A stretch of DNA of 64,000 nucleotides from Alcanivorax nanhaiticus (GCF_000756665.1 NZ_ARXV01000005.1:62001-126000), one strand, 5' to 3'; positions 17,640-26,288 are shown, counted from the stretch's first letter. Numbers and translations are program-made. Notes: a model not told the origin generated them from the sequence alone.

Positions 17640-17942
17640 CTAACCCTTGGCCGCGCTTTCCTGGGCCCGCTTCTTGCGATTGAGTTTGGGATCAGCCTTG
17701 AGGGGGCGGTAAATCTCCACCCGCTCCCCCGCCTTCAGCACCTGGGCCGACGGATTGGCAACCACTTTGCCAAACAGCCCCATCGGGGCCTTGTCCAGCT
17801 CCAGCCCCTCAAACTGCTCACTGATACCCGACAAGCGGGCTGCTTCCAGCATGGTCGTCCCTTCCGGCACATCCAGGCCGATCAGGCGCTGCTTTTCCGG
17901 CAGGGCGTACGCTACCTCCACATGAATCATCGGCTCAGCCAT
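17640..17942 (-). CDS. rnfH: RnfH family protein (ubiquitin-like fold)
   Basis: 100 residues. The RnfH/UPF0125 pattern is clear: IHVEVAYALPEKQRLIGLDVPEGTTMLEAARLSGI, then GLFGKVVANPSAQVLKAGERVEIYRPLKADPK, ending in a basic tail. The family has a beta-grasp fold like ThiS and MoaD. Its function is not settled. In many genomes rnfH follows ratA next to smpB and bamE. Here ratA is missing and the upstream partner is an NSS transporter whose stop overlaps this start (TAATG), so the two are translationally coupled. Confidence 0.9.
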   Translation of the reverse strand: MAEPMIHVEVAYALPEKQRLIGLDVPEGTTMLEAARLSGISEQFEGLELDKAPMGLFGKVVANPSAQVLKAGERVEIYRPLKADPKLNRKKRAQESAAKG

Positions 17943-19528
17943 TACTGCCCCTCCGGGACGACAGGCACCTCAGATTCCTCAGCCGGCATAGCAGGAACAT
18001 CATCACCCGCCGGCTCGGCCACCGGGGCGACCTCCTCCGGGTCCGCAGCTTCATCCGACATCCCCGCCTCTGCCTGAACCAGCTCCTGGGCCACCGGCTC
18101 AGGGGCCGCTGCCACTTCATCCGGCACCACCATCTTCCAGATGGTGTAGCCGAACAGCGCAATCACCGCCGCCGGAGAGAAGATCCGCACCAGCGCCCGC
18201 CATACCAGATACAGCGGGAAGCTCTTCATGGCCAATTCCTTGCGGGCATGAGTCTCTTTCATGATCCAGCCAGCAAAGATGGCAATCAGCACCCCGCCCA
18301 GCGGCAGCATCACCGTGGTGGAGAGGAATTCCACATTATCGAAGAAGGTTCCCACAAGGAAGGTGCTGTCTTTCCAAAGGTTAAAGGACAACACCGAGCC
18401 GATACCCAGCAGCCAGGCGCCCAGTCCAACCAGCGCAGCCGCCTTGCCACGCCCCAGGCCACGCTCCACCAGCCAGGCCACAACCGGCTCACCCAAACTG
18501 ATGGACGAACTCCAGGCCGCAGACACCACAAGAATAAAGAACAGGGACGCAAACAGTACGCCACCCGGCATCTGGCCAAACGCCAGGGGCAAGGTAACGA
18601 ACATCATTCCCGGTCCCTGGCTGACTTCCAGACCGCTGGAGAAGATCAGCGGGAACATGGCCACACCGGAACCCAGTGCCACCAGCGTGTCCAGCAGGGC
18701 GATAATGATCACCGTGGACATAATAGAGACAGGCTGCGGCTTGCCGCCTTTCTTGGCCGAGGTCTCACGCGGCATATAAGCCCCGTAAGCCATGATGGCC
18801 CCCATCCCCAGGCTCAGGGTAAAGAAGGCCTGCCCCACTGCAGTGATCACCACCTTGCCATTCAGCTTGGAGAAATCCGGCTCGAACAGGAACAACAGAC
18901 CCTGCTTGAATCCCGGCGTGGTAGCTGCATAGCCCACCAGCACCAGCAACAGTACAAACAGCAACGGCATCAGGATCTCGACGGCTTTTTCCAGCCCGCC
19001 TTTCACCCCACGGCCGACCACCACCATGGTCAGTACCATAAACAGGGTGTGACACCCCATCATCAGCCATGGGTCTGCCAGCAAGGCATCAAAACGCGCA
19101 CCGGATTGTGCAGCGGTAATGCCCTGAAAACCGCCCACCACGGCTTCCCAGGCGTAATACAGCGCCCAGCTGGCAACCACCGAATAAAAGGAGAGAATCA
19201 GAAAGGCAGACAATACCCCCATGTGACCAATCCCGGCCCAGCGCTGGGACACCTTGCTGTCCGCCGCCAGCTTGCGCATGGAATTGATCGGGCTCATGCC
19301 CCCTTTGCGGCCCATCATGACTTCTGCCGCCATGATCGGAATCCCGACAATCGCAATACACGCCAGGTACAGCAGCACGAAGGCCCCGCCCCCGTTCTCA
19401 CCGGTAATGTAGGGGAAGCGCCAGATGTTACCCAGCCCCACGGCCGACCCTGTTGCCGCCAGAATGAACACCCAGCGACTGCCCCACATGCCATGGACCG
19501 GCTTGTTTTCTTGCTTCATAACACCCAT
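17942..19528 (-). CDS. Sodium-dependent neurotransmitter:sodium symporter (NSS) family transporter
   Basis: 528 residues; ATG 19519 (MKQENKP) is an alternative start with better-spaced AAGG. TM1 carries the NSS sodium/substrate motif GSAVGLGNIWRFPYITGENGGGAF, and about 12 membrane helices follow to near residue 455. The last 65 residues form an unusual cytoplasmic tail rich in Glu, Pro, Ala and Val. NSS proteins import amino acids or related compounds with Na+, but the substrate cannot be read from sequence. It is coupled to rnfH and divergent from smpB. Confidence 0.92.
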   Translation of the reverse strand: MGVMKQENKPVHGMWGSRWVFILAATGSAVGLGNIWRFPYITGENGGGAFVLLYLACIAIVGIPIMAAEVMMGRKGGMSPINSMRKLAADSKVSQRWAGIGHMGVLSAFLILSFYSVVASWALYYAWEAVVGGFQGITAAQSGARFDALLADPWLMMGCHTLFMVLTMVVVGRGVKGGLEKAVEILMPLLFVLLLVLVGYAATTPGFKQGLLFLFEPDFSKLNGKVVITAVGQAFFTLSLGMGAIMAYGAYMPRETSAKKGGKPQPVSIMSTVIIIALLDTLVALGSGVAMFPLIFSSGLEVSQGPGMMFVTLPLAFGQMPGGVLFASLFFILVVSAAWSSSISLGEPVVAWLVERGLGRGKAAALVGLGAWLLGIGSVLSFNLWKDSTFLVGTFFDNVEFLSTTVMLPLGGVLIAIFAGWIMKETHARKELAMKSFPLYLVWRALVRIFSPAAVIALFGYTIWKMVVPDEVAAAPEPVAQELVQAEAGMSDEAADPEEVAPVAEPAGDDVPAMPAEESEVPVVPEGQ

Positions 19529-19660
19529 ACCTTATTTTGCGTGGCGGTATTGTCTTATTATTTACCGCCTCGGCTCAAGGAAGCGAACACTCACTAACCC
19601 GCTTTCATCAAACGCAAAGCGCTATCCGCTCACCAACCCTTGCTCTATAATCGCCGCCCT

Positions 19661-20140
19661 ATGGGAAAAGCCAACAAAAAAGCCAAAGCACCGTCCGCCA
19701 CCATTGCGCAAAATCGCAAGGCGCGTCACGAATACCATCTGGAAGAACACTTTGAAGCCGGCCTGGTTCTGGAAGGCTGGGAAGTGAAGTCCATGCGTGC
19801 CGGCAAAGCCAACCTCAGCGAAGCCTACGTCCTGCTCAAGGACGGCGAGGCCTTCCTGTTTGGTGCCCGCATGGAACCCCTGAACACCGCCAGCACCCAC
19901 ATTACCCCGGACCCGATCCGCACGCGCAAGCTGCTGCTGAATCGTCGGGAATTGAGCCTGATCTATTCAGGGGTACAGAAAGACGGCTATACCTGCGTAC
20001 CGGTCAGCCTCTATTGGAAGAAAGGGTTCGCCAAGTGCGACATCGCACTGGCCAAGGGGAAACAGAAATATGACAAGCGCGCTACCGAGAAAGAGCGCGA
20101 CTGGAACCGTCAGAAACAGCGTCTGATGCGGCAGGGTTGA
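19661..20140 (+). CDS. smpB: SsrA-binding protein SmpB
   Basis: 159 residues from ATG 19661. The longer ATG at 19640 adds seven residues not seen in the family. Family hallmarks are present: [76 protein letters not shown] and a basic C-terminal tail ([17 protein letters not shown]). SmpB escorts tmRNA to stalled ribosomes, and the tail occupies the empty mRNA channel. The tmRNA gene lies 700 bp downstream, so both parts of the trans-translation system are here. Confidence 0.97.
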   Translation: MGKANKKAKAPSATIAQNRKARHEYHLEEHFEAGLVLEGWEVKSMRAGKANLSEAYVLLKDGEAFLFGARMEPLNTASTHITPDPIRTRKLLLNRRELSLIYSGVQKDGYTCVPVSLYWKKGFAKCDIALAKGKQKYDKRATEKERDWNRQKQRLMRQG

Positions 20141-20189
20141 GACCTTTTTCCGGTCGACCCTGCTCGCAACGCACGATATCTCATTGGTC

Positions 20190-20468
20190 TTATGCCAGGT
20201 GGCGCTTGGGCTTGCTGGCCCGAACGTCACCACGCAACTGCCAGTACAGCTGCAACCAGGCACGCAGTACCGCCGGCATGAAATACACCGCGAACAGAAT
20301 CACGGGAATCCGTGCCTCCGGTGTCGCCAGATCCACCAGGTACACACCTGCGGCATAAGCGGCCAGTACAAATACCAACTGCAAAGCGCGGTACAGTGCA
20401 GGCTGGGCCTTCAGCGGCATCAGCGCCTTGTCAGTTACCTGTGCTACAGATCGAATGATCGCGTTCAT
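20190..20468 (-). CDS. Small two-helix membrane protein of unknown function
   Basis: 92 residues from ATG 20468, chosen for its strong AGGAGAAGGA site. The frame extending to 20573 is rejected. Two hydrophobic helices are visible (around residues 25-48, LYRALQLVFVLAAYAAGVYL, and 53-75, IPVILFAVYFMPAVLRAWLQL), followed by a basic tail. It probably sits in the inner membrane with both ends in the cytoplasm. No family is recognised. It overlaps a still smaller upstream reading frame by ATGA. Confidence 0.7.
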   Translation of the reverse strand: MNAIIRSVAQVTDKALMPLKAQPALYRALQLVFVLAAYAAGVYLVDLATPEARIPVILFAVYFMPAVLRAWLQLYWQLRGDVRASKPKRHLA

Positions 20469-20653
20469 CGTCCTTCTCCTTTGAATGAACGACAATGCCT
20501 TGCGTCGCGCTCCGGGGCCATCCCACGGAAACGCACTACAGTCATTGCGAGATACACAATTTGCCAACCCCACATACCCGGCAGCTTTTGACCACCCGAT
20601 GCTGGATCAGCACCATCACCAAGGACCTCTACATCGCTCAGTGACAGGGTCAT
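20465..20653 (-). CDS. Possible small protein coupled to the two-helix membrane protein
   Basis: A 62-residue frame with AAGG eight bases before its ATG. Its stop overlaps the next start as ATGA, and the downstream gene's ribosome site lies inside it. These features suggest real translation. It has one weakly hydrophobic stretch (GMWGWQIVYLAMTVV) and a basic C terminus. No family is recognised, and a non-coding leader remains possible. Confidence 0.4.
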   Translation of the reverse strand: MTLSLSDVEVLGDGADPASGGQKLPGMWGWQIVYLAMTVVRFRGMAPERDARHCRSFKGEGR

Positions 20654-20802
20654 AATGCGCCTTCAATATGACAAATGAAGCTGTTTCAGTTCGATTGTCA
20701 GACAACCGATGTGTATTCAGGTAACACTTTTTACATCCCGGTAACGTTTTCCGCTCAATTATTGATCAAAATCAAATTTCATCGTCCGACACAGTTGTTA
20801 AG

Positions 20803-20830
20803 TGACTTAACCCACCCCATCTCCTACAAT
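20803..20830 (+). promoter_or_regulatory. Sigma70-type promoter of ssrA
   Basis: TACAAT at 20825-20830 makes a good -10 box twelve bases before the mature tmRNA 5' end. TGACTT at 20803-20808, 16 bp upstream, is a plausible -35. Confidence 0.6.
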
Positions 20831-20841
20831 ACAGGTTCACA

Positions 20842-21198
20842 GGGGCCGACCTGGATTCGACGCCGGTATTGAACTCTGTGGTGCATGTCGAGAAGGTCAC
20901 GAGTCTCGTAAATCATTTGTGGCACATTAAAGTAATCGCAAACGACGATTCTTACGCACTAGCAGCTTAATCCCTGCTAATCGCCAATCGACCCTGCCTG
21001 TGGGGAAGAGCGGCGAGCATCGCAACACAGGCTCGCAGCAACGTCCGCCCCGGATCGCGCTGTTAAAACTCTTAGGGGCTCGGCTCTCACGTCCTGCCAA
21101 TCGGGTTGTGTGGGCTTAAATCAATAGATCTGGCTAAGCATGTAGACCTGCAGATGGATTGCTGACGGACGCGGGTTCGATTCCCGCCGGCTCCACCA
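20842..21198 (+). ncRNA. ssrA: Transfer-messenger RNA (tmRNA)
   Basis: The 5' end GGGGCCGACCTGGATTCGAC and the 3' end GGGTTCGATTCCCGCC...CCA form the tRNA-like acceptor and T arm. The CCA is encoded. The tag reading frame starts with the resume codon GCA at 20938 and gives ANDDSYALAA before TAA at 20968-20970. The pseudoknot region follows. tmRNA rescues stalled ribosomes with SmpB and tags the nascent chain for ClpXP and related proteases. A terminator follows 13 bp after the CCA. Confidence 0.98.
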
Positions 21199-21210
21199 AA
21201 CAGCAACAAC

Positions 21211-21244
21211 AAAAAGGGCCACCCCGATGGGGTGGCCCTTTTTT
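21211..21244 (+). terminator. Terminator of ssrA
   Basis: AAAAAGGGCCACCCC pairs with GGGGTGGCCCTTTTTT around a GAT loop: a perfect stem with a U tail directly after the tmRNA. Confidence 0.95.
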
Positions 21245-21279
21245 GTGGCGTTTTGCGGACTTTGTGGCGTTTTGCGGAC
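21242..21279. repeat. Perfect 19-bp tandem direct repeat beside the ssrA terminator
   Basis: TTTGTGGCGTTTTGCGGAC occurs twice with no gap (21242-21260 and 21261-21279). The remaining gap up to 21522 holds a degenerate REP half (GGGAGCTTGCTTGCAAGCT near 21307) and AT-rich sequence. No copy of the tmRNA 3' end was found downstream. Confidence 0.8.
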
Positions 21280-21522
21280 GCGTGACGCCAATGAACAAGC
21301 CTCTCTGGGAGCTTGCTTGCAAGCTATGGCACCATTGATTGACCAGTGAATAGCTTTGACCCAATATTGGACGCAGGAGACAGTCCCTGCCCAAGTTCTC
21401 TTCTTTATTTACCTTTGTCCACCTTTTCACTCACGGCACAGAACTTTAAACCTATCCTCTCCGCTGGCCCTGAAACTAAATTTAGTTTATCGTTAGACTC
21501 ATAAAGTTGCATTTCAGACTAG

Positions 21523-21717
21523 ATGGATACCTCCATGGCAAACATACTCAAGCTGATAGCTAAAAGGCGCGACGATCCCCAGTACAGTGTGTCTGGCAAT
21601 GGAGTCATGCATGTTAGATCTTCGGATCTTCTGAAATCTAGACGCGTCTTGAAAACTGCATCTGCGATCAAAAGAATTAGAACAACGGAAAAGAAAGCAT
21701 CCGCTAATTTAACGTGA
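21523..21717 (+). CDS. Small basic protein, first gene of an unknown pair
   Basis: 64 residues (60 if the second Met at 21535 is used), strongly basic in its C-terminal half (KSRRVLKTASAIKRIRTTEKK). It has no signal peptide or membrane helix. Its stop codon overlaps the next gene's GTG start, so the two are coupled. No family is recognised. The DNA is AT-rich and lies in accessory sequence after the tmRNA gene. A Ser-rich stretch near residues 25-35 (VMHVRSSDLLKSRR) is the only other feature seen. Confidence 0.5.
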   Translation: MDTSMANILKLIAKRRDDPQYSVSGNGVMHVRSSDLLKSRRVLKTASAIKRIRTTEKKASANLT

Positions 21718-22595
21718 CGGTAGCAACACTACTTTTACTTCCCCTCCTTGCCGGTTACGCTTTTTCAGTTTCTTGGGCGGGCTCAAGATATAATTGCGCT
21801 CGAGAAGACGGGTATAGACTCTACTTTAGAGCTGCATTTTATGGATGCTTCCTTCTCACATCTTCATTCCTAATTCACCTTCTCCTTATTGCTTACAACA
21901 TAGAACCAAGCACAACGATCATCAAATCAATATGCTCTGCTATACCCGGCCTGACTTACGAAGATCATAAAACGGAGCTGCAGTACTTATTCCTCTCGGC
22001 GACATCGCTCGTTATTGGCTCAACCCTCGGCCACACACTTAACTTGATCCCTGGATTTAAAAAATTTCTTCTCCTTCAGGCCATAAGAAACCACGACCTT
22101 GAACTTTTAATGCTGCGAGCAGTACAAAAACTCATGGCAATCTCGTTCACAATGGGAAACGGAAAAATATATGTCGGATTTATTGTGACTTCCGTAGACC
22201 CGGCAGCGCAGGGAACAGCTGTCAGAATCCTCCCTCTCATGAGTGGCTTCCGTGATAAAGACAGCGGAAAAGCTGAATTCACTACATTCTATGACCTAAT
22301 GTATGAACATATCAGCAACGGAAATGCAGCCCATCTTTCGCCAGAAGATTTCGAGATCGTTCTGCCCCTTAACGAAATCCAGTCCGCCAACCTTTTTGAC
22401 ACAGACGCCTATGAACTTTTCAAGAATGAAGAAGAAACTGAAAATAAAAATTCAGCCCCCCCCGATCTAAAAGATTACGCCGAAGACGAAAGCAGCACCA
22501 CCGAAGAACGCCAGCCAGAAACACGCAGTCCTCTTATAGTTTATTGGATTAATCTGGTCAGTTTCATAAAATCATTATTCAGCAAACATAAATAG
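21714..22595 (+). CDS. Unknown membrane protein with three helices and a cytoplasmic domain
   Basis: 293 residues from GTG 21714, overlapping the previous stop as GTGA. Three hydrophobic helices lie near residues 3-20, 38-62 and 86-106. A soluble domain of about 100 residues follows (MAISFTMGNGKIYVGFIVTS ... RILPLMSGFRDKDSGKAEFTTFYDLM), then an acidic Glu/Asp/Thr-rich linker and a C-terminal amphipathic stretch (IVYWINLVSFIKSLFSKHK). The topology resembles some phage-defence or stress membrane proteins, and a DUF6338-like assignment crossed my mind but cannot be confirmed. It is AT-rich and adjoins a restriction-modification operon. Confidence 0.65.
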   Translation: MTVATLLLLPLLAGYAFSVSWAGSRYNCAREDGYRLYFRAAFYGCFLLTSSFLIHLLLIAYNIEPSTTIIKSICSAIPGLTYEDHKTELQYLFLSATSLVIGSTLGHTLNLIPGFKKFLLLQAIRNHDLELLMLRAVQKLMAISFTMGNGKIYVGFIVTSVDPAAQGTAVRILPLMSGFRDKDSGKAEFTTFYDLMYEHISNGNAAHLSPEDFEIVLPLNEIQSANLFDTDAYELFKNEEETENKNSAPPDLKDYAEDESSTTEERQPETRSPLIVYWINLVSFIKSLFSKHK

Positions 22596-22670
22596 CTGAA
22601 CTCAATTAACACCACCACCCAAAACCTCACAGAAGGAGGATCGCCACCCATCACGCTACTGGCACGCTTT

Positions 22671-23093
22671 CTATCCGTTAATCCAGTCAGCGATAGAACT
22701 CAATAAATGGCCAAGCTCTTCGCTGCTTTTACCTTTTATCTCGCACTCCCATACTACCCGCACCCGCCACCCCAAAAACTCAAGTTCTTTAATATTCCTC
22801 AGATCTCTTGCCTTGTTGCCACCTATCTTTTCTCGCCAAAACTCAGGCCTCGTAGCCGGCCACTTAAACAAATGGCATTCATGCCCATGCCAAAAGCAGC
22901 CATTGACCATAATTACAGCTTTATATTTTGGCAGAACGATATCAGGCTTTCCCGGCAGGTCTTTGACATTCTTCCTGAATCTGAATCCTCTTCGATGAAG
23001 CTCCGACCGAATCAGCATTTCCGGCTTGGTATCTTTCCCTTTGATACCCGCCATCATCCTTGAGCGCGTTGCCTTATCGACCACATCAGCCAT
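22671..23093 (-). CDS. vsr: Very short patch repair endonuclease Vsr
   Basis: 140 residues, the usual Vsr length. Motifs include TRSRMMAGIKGKDTKPEMLIRSELHRRGFRFRKN at the N terminus, the catalytic GKPDIVLPKYKAVIMVNGCFWHGHECHLFKWP block and the C-terminal WRVRVVWECEIKG. Vsr nicks T:G mismatches left when 5-methylcytosine deaminates in CCWGG-type sites. It begins 2 bp after the restriction gene ends, in the order methyltransferase, endonuclease, Vsr. It therefore protects the host from mutations caused by the adjacent cytosine methyltransferase. Confidence 0.95.
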   Translation of the reverse strand: MADVVDKATRSRMMAGIKGKDTKPEMLIRSELHRRGFRFRKNVKDLPGKPDIVLPKYKAVIMVNGCFWHGHECHLFKWPATRPEFWREKIGGNKARDLRNIKELEFLGWRVRVVWECEIKGKSSEELGHLLSSIADWING

Positions 23094-23095
23094 AG

Positions 23096-24319
23096 CTACT
23101 CACCCAGATATTTTCCCTGCTTGTCCCGTACATGTTCGATGAAATCAGAGAGGTTCCACAGCCACTCCCGCTTTTCCGACTTATACGTTTCATGTATTGA
23201 TGAGGGAACAACAAGCTGAAGGTCATTGGCTTCCATTTCATCAAGCTGATTGCCGGATATACCCGGCTCTAGGGTAACGAGGTGCTTCCTTTTTATGCGG
23301 CCAGCTTCTGAAAGCACCTGCCGCCAACGATCCTTGCAGGTAGATTTCGCCCCCAGGATAGTCAGCCCATTATCAGGAAAGTCATGATTTTCATACTGCG
23401 GCAACCCCGGGAAGAGAAAATCAGGCTTTGATCTGTTCTCTGTTTCAGCCCCACGGATATGCTCCACACCATTTTCCTTGAAGAGGAACTCAAGGTGATT
23501 TTCGAGGGCATAACCCACACGGCTTTTTCGCCTGTTCTGGATGCTCAGGGAATAGGAAATAAACTGTTCCACATCCGAAAAGCCGCTTTTCAGCTTTTCT
23601 TCAACGAAATGCCGTTCCAGTTGCCGGAACAGGGACTCCTCCCTATCCATCAGAGAAACAAGAGCAGTGTCAGGAAGGTTGACTGGCTGTATTTCAGGGC
23701 TCAGCTCAAGCGCAAGTGCCGAGAATTCTCTGGTCTTTGGGAAGGCACCACCAAAGCGGGTAAGCATCAGGTCCAGATAGCGGGAATCATCCTCGAACAG
23801 CTCAATGCCAAGCTCATCCAGAACCCACCTGGCAGACCAGCTCGCCTTGATCTGGTTTTCATCAATGGCCTTGCCGGAAAAGGCATGTGTTGTACTATCA
23901 AGGCCAAAAAGCCAGCGTAACTGGGCTTCTTCACTACTTCCCTTGTCACAGAAGACAAGAATAAGCTCTCCAGAAGTGGTCTTTGCAATCAGAAAGAACA
24001 TCCCTTCCGAAATCAGATCTGTCACTTCATTGGAAACGTAATAAAGCCTTAGTTCGGGACCGCGCCCACTCTTCCCCCTGCGGGAGTCATACCAGCTGAC
24101 GACACCATCAACACTGGCGCTCTTGTCCTTGTCTTCAGAAAGAAGCATGAACCTGCAGGGGAATTTGTACGTCTCCTCACCCGGGTCTCCCAGGAAGTGC
24201 CTGAATCCCGCCTTTACCAGCCCACCAAACTCATGCTGATTGGATTTACCCGGGTCCGCATCCACTGCAGTGAGGTATTTCCAGGCAACCCCCTCAAAAT
24301 ATTGGCCTAGCTTTTCCAT
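23096..24319 (-). CDS. Type II restriction endonuclease, EcoRII-like
   Basis: 407 residues, close to EcoRII. The N-terminal effector-like domain carries a DNA-binding pseudobarrel pattern (GVVSWYDSRRGKSGRGPELRLYY). The C-terminal catalytic domain holds SRVGYALENHLEFLFKENGV, KPDFLFPG, LTILGAKSTCKDRWRQVLSEAGRIKRKHLVTLEPGIS and LQLVVPSSIHETY, the EcoRII-C pattern with a PD-(D/E)xK-like core. EcoRII cleaves CCWGG and needs two sites. The same specificity here is inferred from the partner methyltransferase and Vsr. The start overlaps the methyltransferase 3' end by 13 bp. Confidence 0.88.
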   Translation of the reverse strand: MEKLGQYFEGVAWKYLTAVDADPGKSNQHEFGGLVKAGFRHFLGDPGEETYKFPCRFMLLSEDKDKSASVDGVVSWYDSRRGKSGRGPELRLYYVSNEVTDLISEGMFFLIAKTTSGELILVFCDKGSSEEAQLRWLFGLDSTTHAFSGKAIDENQIKASWSARWVLDELGIELFEDDSRYLDLMLTRFGGAFPKTREFSALALELSPEIQPVNLPDTALVSLMDREESLFRQLERHFVEEKLKSGFSDVEQFISYSLSIQNRRKSRVGYALENHLEFLFKENGVEHIRGAETENRSKPDFLFPGLPQYENHDFPDNGLTILGAKSTCKDRWRQVLSEAGRIKRKHLVTLEPGISGNQLDEMEANDLQLVVPSSIHETYKSEKREWLWNLSDFIEHVRDKQGKYLGE

Positions 24320-25665
24320 CCCGCCATTTTCCCCTTTTCTTCGAGCAATCTCATTTGCCCTTTGTCAGGCTGCTTAATTTTGTACTTTTTCTTTTTACCC
24401 TTGCCATTTGCATCTAGGATTCTGGAGTGCATCTCTCTGGCCACTGCCTCAAAAACAGGTACAGCTACAGAGTTACCAAACTGTTTGTAAGCCTGGGTAT
24501 CCGAAACCGGAATGCGAAAGTCTGACTCTCCTGGCTTGTCAAAGCCCATCAGTCGCGCACATTCCCTGGGAGTAAGTCTGCGGGGATTCTTGTTCTTCCC
24601 TCTTGAAAGCAGGATCTCTGAACCGTCTTTGTAATATCTGGCTGAAAGTGTTCTGGTCGGCCGCTTTTGCTTGCTTTCTACCAGCCCGAAACCAAATCCG
24701 TTGCCTGCAGCCTGATGCTTCTTCGCGTAATTTTGCAAGTACGCCCAAAGCTTGTCTGTCAGGATATATTTATCCGGGACTTTCTTGTCCACGATATCTG
24801 CCAGTAGCGGTGCCTCCTCGGGAACATCCAGATCAGCCAGGCTAAAGCCTTCAGATATATTGAGATCCTTTCTGAACCCTACAATCACGATCCTCTCACG
24901 ATGCTGAGGAAGAAAGTCAGCAGCATCAATAACCCTGGGGTCAGGCACATCATAGCCCGCGTCATCCAGAGCTTTCAGGATCGTCTTGTAGGTATCGCCT
25001 TTGTTATGGCTCTTCAGGTTTTTGACATTCTCAAGAAGAAACGCAGCAGGCCTTTTCGCCTGCAGGATCTTGCAGATATCAAAGAAAAGGGTGCCCTGAA
25101 TTTTGCAGTCAAAGCCATGAGACCGACCCAACGCGTTTTTCTTTGATACCCCCGCAATGGAGAAAGGCTGGCAAGGAAAGCCCGCCAGTAGCACTTCATG
25201 ATCAGGAATAGACTGGTCAATATGCGGTATAAGGTCTTTTTCGCTGACACCTTCCGCCTCTGTGATCAGCCGGATATCCGTGTTCAGAACATGGTCATGG
25301 TCGTCAAAGTGATTTGCCTGGTAAGTGCGTCTTGCCATGTCGTTCCACTCGCTGGTGAAGACACACCGCCCTCCTACATCTTCAAAGGCCTGCCGGATGC
25401 CACCAATCCCGGCAAACAAGTCGATGAAACGAAACTGCTCATTGCCCGCGAACTGGGTTTCGAGGCGTCCGGTCGGAAGAAGCCTGGAAATAAGGGCATT
25501 TCGCTCAAGCCCCCTGAGGTTGTGCTCCATTCCTTTCTTCAGCCAGCGGTTAACCGTTACACGGTCAACTTCCAGAACATCAGCCACTACCTGCTGACCC
25601 CAAATTTCTACTGTTTTTTCAATCAGTTGGCGATCATCAAGATTATCGTACAGGGTGATATCCAT
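24307..25665 (-). CDS. DNA (cytosine-5) methyltransferase, Dcm/M.EcoRII-like
   Basis: 452 residues. Motif I (FIDLFAGIGGIRQAFEDVG), the catalytic PCQ motif (LLAGFPCQPFSIAG), ENV (FLLENVKNL) and motif VIII (QHRERIVIVG) are all present. The C-terminal motif reads QFGNSVAVPVFEAVAREM. The first 75 residues look like a helix-turn-helix (VVADVLEVDRVTVNRWLKKG), as in M.EcoRII and M.SsoII, where this extension represses the system's own promoter. CCWGG specificity is inferred. The C terminus has an extra Lys/Gly-rich tail. First gene of the M-R-Vsr operon. Confidence 0.93.
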   Translation of the reverse strand: MDITLYDNLDDRQLIEKTVEIWGQQVVADVLEVDRVTVNRWLKKGMEHNLRGLERNALISRLLPTGRLETQFAGNEQFRFIDLFAGIGGIRQAFEDVGGRCVFTSEWNDMARRTYQANHFDDHDHVLNTDIRLITEAEGVSEKDLIPHIDQSIPDHEVLLAGFPCQPFSIAGVSKKNALGRSHGFDCKIQGTLFFDICKILQAKRPAAFLLENVKNLKSHNKGDTYKTILKALDDAGYDVPDPRVIDAADFLPQHRERIVIVGFRKDLNISEGFSLADLDVPEEAPLLADIVDKKVPDKYILTDKLWAYLQNYAKKHQAAGNGFGFGLVESKQKRPTRTLSARYYKDGSEILLSRGKNKNPRRLTPRECARLMGFDKPGESDFRIPVSDTQAYKQFGNSVAVPVFEAVAREMHSRILDANGKGKKKKYKIKQPDKGQMRLLEEKGKMAGWKS

Positions 25666-25931
25666 GGCATCCTCTGGGTCAATTATGTTGCAAACGCTAC
25701 AGCATAGGCCCAGATATTAACACACACTGATCACATGAACAGTGTCAAATTGTCAGCCCCTATTCCCCCGCAAAGCAACCTCCCCTGCGCCAGCGTCCAA
25801 TAATTGTATGACGCTCACTACCGTCACCGCTCCGCCTGTCTGCCCAACCGTCTGAAATACAACAAGATCTTTACCTCGCACCCACCCCAGCCCTAAGCTG
25901 AAACCAACACCTCCACGGACGGATAACAACA

Positions 25932-26288
25932 ATGAAGCTCTCCACTCTCACCCCACCACTGGAAGACCTGAAAGCCTCCTCGGATGACATCCTGCTGGTC
26001 GCCCTGATCAGTAATGACGGGATGCCGGTGGTGCACTTTGGTGAGGGGCTGGATTATGACGAGCAGAATGCCTGGTTCTTCGAGATGAAGAAGGCCTGCG
26101 ACCGGGTGCTGATCGATTTGAAACAGGGCCTGAGCGAGGAGCTGTTTATCCGTTCCCGGGAAGCATGCATCTGTATCTGGCCGGTGAAGGATATGGTGTT
26201 TGCCTGCCTGGCGAAGCCCTCTATCAATTCCCAGCGGATGCAAATGCTGGCATGGAAAACGGTCTCCCAGCTGCGCAGCCTGCTCTGA
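25932..26288 (+). CDS. Roadblock/LC7-like small protein
   Basis: 118 residues with an alpha-beta pattern like roadblock/LC7 proteins: DDILLVALISNDGMPVVHFGEG opens the sheet, a central helix follows (YDEQNAWFFEMKKACDRVLIDL), then LSEELFIRSREACICIWPVKDMVFACLAKPS. Such proteins bind small GTPases or kinases (for example MglB), or act as simple dimers. No MglA-like GTPase is nearby, so the partner is unknown. It is monocistronic, between the restriction operon and a protease gene. The 266-bp gap upstream holds no feature I can support. Confidence 0.5.
   Translation: MKLSTLTPPLEDLKASSDDILLVALISNDGMPVVHFGEGLDYDEQNAWFFEMKKACDRVLIDLKQGLSEELFIRSREACICIWPVKDMVFACLAKPSINSQRMQMLAWKTVSQLRSLL

Noticed and set aside
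21134-21430. 98-residue minus-strand ORF antisense to the tmRNA end
   Set aside because: It is the complement of ssrA and its terminator; this is a well-known false annotation next to tmRNA and tRNA genes.
21196-25931. Integrated island with att sites at ssrA
   Set aside because: The composition and location suggest it, but no integrase and no second copy of the tmRNA 3' end were found, so no attachment sites are annotated.
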